From: Methanobacteriota archaeon
GTDB taxonomy: Archaea > Thermoplasmatota > Poseidoniia > Poseidoniales > Thalassarchaeaceae
Length of the DNA stretch: 5,195 bases
NCBI GenBank assembly: GCA_002728565.1
Contig: PBUX01000013.1
Span: forward strand, 20,473 to 25,667
Reading direction: 5' to 3'
The notes under the pieces were generated by a model. It ran no database searches and had not been told where the DNA came from. It saw nothing but the letters and a program-made list of their open reading frames with translations. Below, piece by piece: positions 4,901 through 5,195 of this stretch (positions are counted from its first letter, which is position 1; every line of letters starts with the position of its first letter). A program made the position numbers and the translations under genes.

Positions 4901-5195
4901 ACGGGACGGGGAACGAGGCCGATGACGACGACGACGGCGATGGTTGGCCAGACTCGGACGAGTCAAGCATATGCAGCTCAGATCCCTTGGACGCCAACTC
5001 GGTCCCCCTGGACAACGACAATGACATGCTGTGCGACGCCCAGGATGACGACGATGACAATGATGGGTGGTCCGACCTGGACGACCACTTCCCATTCGAC
5101 TCCTCCGAGTACAGGGACACCGATCTCGATGGGACGGGGAACGAGGCCGATGACGACGACGACGGCGATGGTTGGCCAGACTCGACAGAGCTGCT
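1885..5195 (+). CDS. Giant secreted Asp-rich protein: signal peptide, five PPC-like modules, TSP3-like Ca2+-binding repeats (3' truncated)
   Basis: The frame runs without a stop to the window end, giving at least 1,103 residues. Order: signal peptide (about 1-24); five tandem modules resembling bacterial pre-peptidase C-terminal (PPC) beta-sandwich domains (26-663), each with DYYSIDVP-like and DYTLxV-like strands; then an Asp-rich region (665-1103, about 32% Asp by hand count) of DxDxDG loops like thrombospondin type 3 repeats, expected to bind Ca2+. From this start the protein has no lysine and six arginines. All 12 cysteines lie in the Asp-rich part. ATG 1885 is preferred because it gives a compact Arg-containing n-region (MGRSSGLR) directly before the hydrophobic core; ATG 1852 would add 11 residues and the only lysine. 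No Shine-Dalgarno motif precedes either. No peptidase or other enzyme domain is seen; one could lie beyond the window. Surface adhesion, matrix or envelope function is inference. Confidence 0.88.
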   Translation, partial: MGRSSGLRIIIAIMIVSSAAFPAIGDDAGSGGDAGSSMTSAIPLSPSNGTYNGNLSSSGDTTDYYSIDVPNGTGISVGLDSPAGSDFDIRLRNTIGNTIDSSASTSYDEVSSNGSNVGGTTVYIEIYVWSGSGTYTMTVWLFPSGISPPANQNDANTGGDASNSQSSPTPLPAVNGTYFGEVDNSNDQFDWYYVPVPNLHSINATLSWNSTSTTEDLDLYLYDDNGTRIAYSWYDNPEAVGSGAANIGGTNVSILVDAFSGADDYTLEIWLTNSSTSPGLNQNDANSGGDAGNGFQQALPLPSSNGTYHGWASDNGDDWDVYSIQVPDMHEIEASLGWNTSSNDFDFGLFDESESQVDASFTSNPETISSSSLGNTTAYIVVQATTGEEDYELSVTLTNLSSTPAFNQNDANSGGDAGNALSQALALPDANGTYYYGWASDSDDSWDVYSVQVPYMQGIEAFLSWNTSSNDFDMGLYDESQSQIDTSFNSNPESVQSGSTNVSNTTVYIVVQATTGEEDYTLWVNLVNQTPNPVFNQNDANSGGDAGDDFSSSTPLPSVNGTYYGWISDSDSDGDGVVDDEEDYYSVYVPNMHSIEVSLSWNNSDDYDLTLYDQGQGYLDSSLFANPESVDSGSTNVSDTTVYISVLSYSGEGDYTLVVSLIPLDADGDGFLNDVELDCGSDPYDNQSIPSDTDADGICDYQDPDLDGDGVSNEEDNFPYDSNESSDSDQDGIGDNSDLDDDNDGWSDLDENSCGTNPNDFASVPGDHDGDGSCDQVDDDIDDDGYLNANDAFDFDSGEWNDTDGDGIGDNSDGDDDGDGFYDGVEIDCLSDPLDGQSTPTDTDSDGVCDEMDDDLDGDGTTNDLDDFPFSQDESTDTDGDGLGDNSDPDDDNDGYQDLVDEFPLNGAEWSDNDGDCQSIAQESQTTTTGNGCGDNSDPDDDNDEWTDSDELECGTNPYSSILFPPDFDGDGICDILDDDDDDDGYNDSYDAFQFDPTEWIDTDGDGTGNEADDDDDGDGWPDSDESSICSSDPLDANSVPLDNDNDMLCDAQDDDDDNDGWSDLDDHFPFDSSEYRDTDLDGTGNEADDDDDGDGWPDSTEL
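3031..3057 (+). repeat. 27-bp exact direct repeat, copy 1 (PPC module 3)
   Basis: This encodes QATTGEEDY near the end of module 3 and is identical to 3418-3444, 387 bases (129 codons) downstream. Identity at synonymous positions is higher than between other module pairs. Confidence 0.9.
3418..3444 (+). repeat. 27-bp exact direct repeat, copy 2 (PPC module 4)
   Basis: Identical to 3031-3057 and in the same reading frame, encoding QATTGEEDY near the end of module 4. The flanking codons differ (GTT/GTG before; GAG/ACA after). Confidence 0.9.
3589..3636 (+). other. Ca2+-loop-like insertion inside PPC module 5
   Basis: Where modules 3 and 4 have short acidic loops (SDNGDDWD, SDSDDSWD), module 5 has SDSDSDGDGVVDDEEDYY. 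This contains DxDxDGxxxxDE spacing typical of EF-hand or TSP3-type Ca2+ loops. The module otherwise continues normally with the YSVYVPNMHSIE strand, so this is a loop extension and not a domain boundary. Confidence 0.65.
4534..4562 (+). repeat. 29-bp exact direct repeat, copy 1
   Basis: Encodes GDNSDPDDD at the end of unit 3 and is identical to 4684-4712, 150 bases downstream, so the pair brackets the half-length unit 4. A related but diverged version occurs at 4309-4335. Confidence 0.9.
4564..4713 (+). repeat. Half-length repeat unit 4 with Cys-bounded Thr/Gln-rich insert
   Basis: This 50-residue unit aligns only with the second half (about 35 residues) of the 75-residue unit: DGYQDLVDEFPLNGAEWSDN, then DGD and finally GDNSDPDDDN. 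Between DGD and GDNSD it carries CQSIAQESQTTTTGNGC (4633-4683) in place of the usual two residues. It lacks the C-x19-C half. Confidence 0.8.
4684..4712 (+). repeat. 29-bp exact direct repeat, copy 2
   Basis: In-frame copy of 4534-4562 at the end of unit 4. Recombination between the copies would remove exactly unit 4 (50 codons) without a frameshift. Confidence 0.9.
4903..4956 (+). repeat. 54-bp perfect direct repeat, copy 1
   Basis: Encodes GTGNEADDDDDGDGWPDS across the unit 5/6 junction. All 54 bases match 5131-5184, and the bases on both sides differ (GAC/GAT before; GAC/ACA after). The spacing is 228 bases (76 codons), exactly one unit. Confidence 0.95.
5131..5184 (+). repeat. 54-bp perfect direct repeat, copy 2, 11 bases from the window end
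   Basis: Second copy of 4903-4956 at the unit 6/7 junction. After it the sequence diverges (TEL instead of DES), so unit 7 is a different unit and not a simple copy of unit 6, as far as 11 bases can show. Confidence 0.95.

Larger units (their letters stand above)
3877..5195 (+). repeat. Asp-rich TSP3-like repeat array with 75-residue period
   Basis: Units defined from the DG-aromatic motif start at 3889, 4114, 4339, 4564, 4714, 4939 and 5167. Lengths are 225, 225, 225, 150, 225 and 228 bases, and the last is cut by the window end. A full unit reads roughly: DGW-x-D-x-DE, then C (often GTNP or SDP after it), S-x-P, DxDGDGxCD, DDDxDxDGY-x-N-x-x-D-x-F-x-D, E(W/S/Y)xDTDGDGxGDNSDxDDDN. Cysteine pairs are separated by exactly 19 residues in units 1, 2, 3, 5 and 6. 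The loops match the DxDxDG Ca2+-binding pattern; Ca2+ dependence is inferred from that family. Confidence 0.88.

Noticed and set aside
4569..5120. Antisense Ser-rich open frame of 183 codons (and an overlapping Arg-rich one at 4664-5095)
   Set aside because: Same shadow effect: Asp-rich sense codons become Ser codons on the reverse strand. There is no start context and no independent evidence.
1960..5195. Regularly spaced repeats considered as a CRISPR array
   Set aside because: The repeats are in-frame coding units of 126-130 or 75 residues with diverged copies, not short identical repeats separated by unique spacers.

Overview
The window fits a planktonic marine archaeon, most likely Marine Group II (Poseidoniales) or a relative. 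I base this on three things: frequent AGG (Arg) and ATA (Ile) codons in a moderately GC-rich sequence; starts without Shine-Dalgarno motifs; and a large secreted protein built from pre-peptidase-C-like modules followed by Asp-rich DxDxDG repeats, an architecture I associate from memory with that group. No marker gene confirms it. All supported genes lie on the + strand, and both ends of the window cut through genes.

Layout: (1) 1-897 is the C-terminal 298 residues of a surface protein with Ig/cadherin-like beta-sandwich domains, one C-terminal membrane helix and a short basic cytoplasmic tail. (2) 935-1783 is a complete single-module 3-hydroxyacyl-CoA dehydrogenase (282 aa) with all expected catalytic residues. 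(3) 1784-1884 is a 101-base intergenic gap with alternative short hairpins and a TATA-like element. (4) 1885 to the window end is an unterminated reading frame of at least 1,103 codons. It encodes a signal peptide, five tandem PPC-like beta-sandwich modules (about 126-130 aa each) and at least six Asp-rich, probably Ca2+-binding repeat units with a strikingly regular 75-residue period.

The two flanking genes encode exported or surface proteins and the middle one a cytoplasmic metabolic enzyme. Nothing in the sequence shows that they act together. The most interesting object is the large gene. From its preferred start it encodes no lysine, with only six arginines in 1,103 residues. All twelve of its cysteines lie in the Asp-rich half and can be placed in pairs, five of them with exactly the same C-x19-C spacing. 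One half-length unit carries a Cys-bounded Thr/Gln-rich insert, one PPC module carries an inserted Ca2+-loop-like motif, and in-frame direct repeats (54, 29 and 27 bp) could allow repeat-number change without frameshift. I see no tRNA, rRNA, CRISPR array, insertion sequence or origin.
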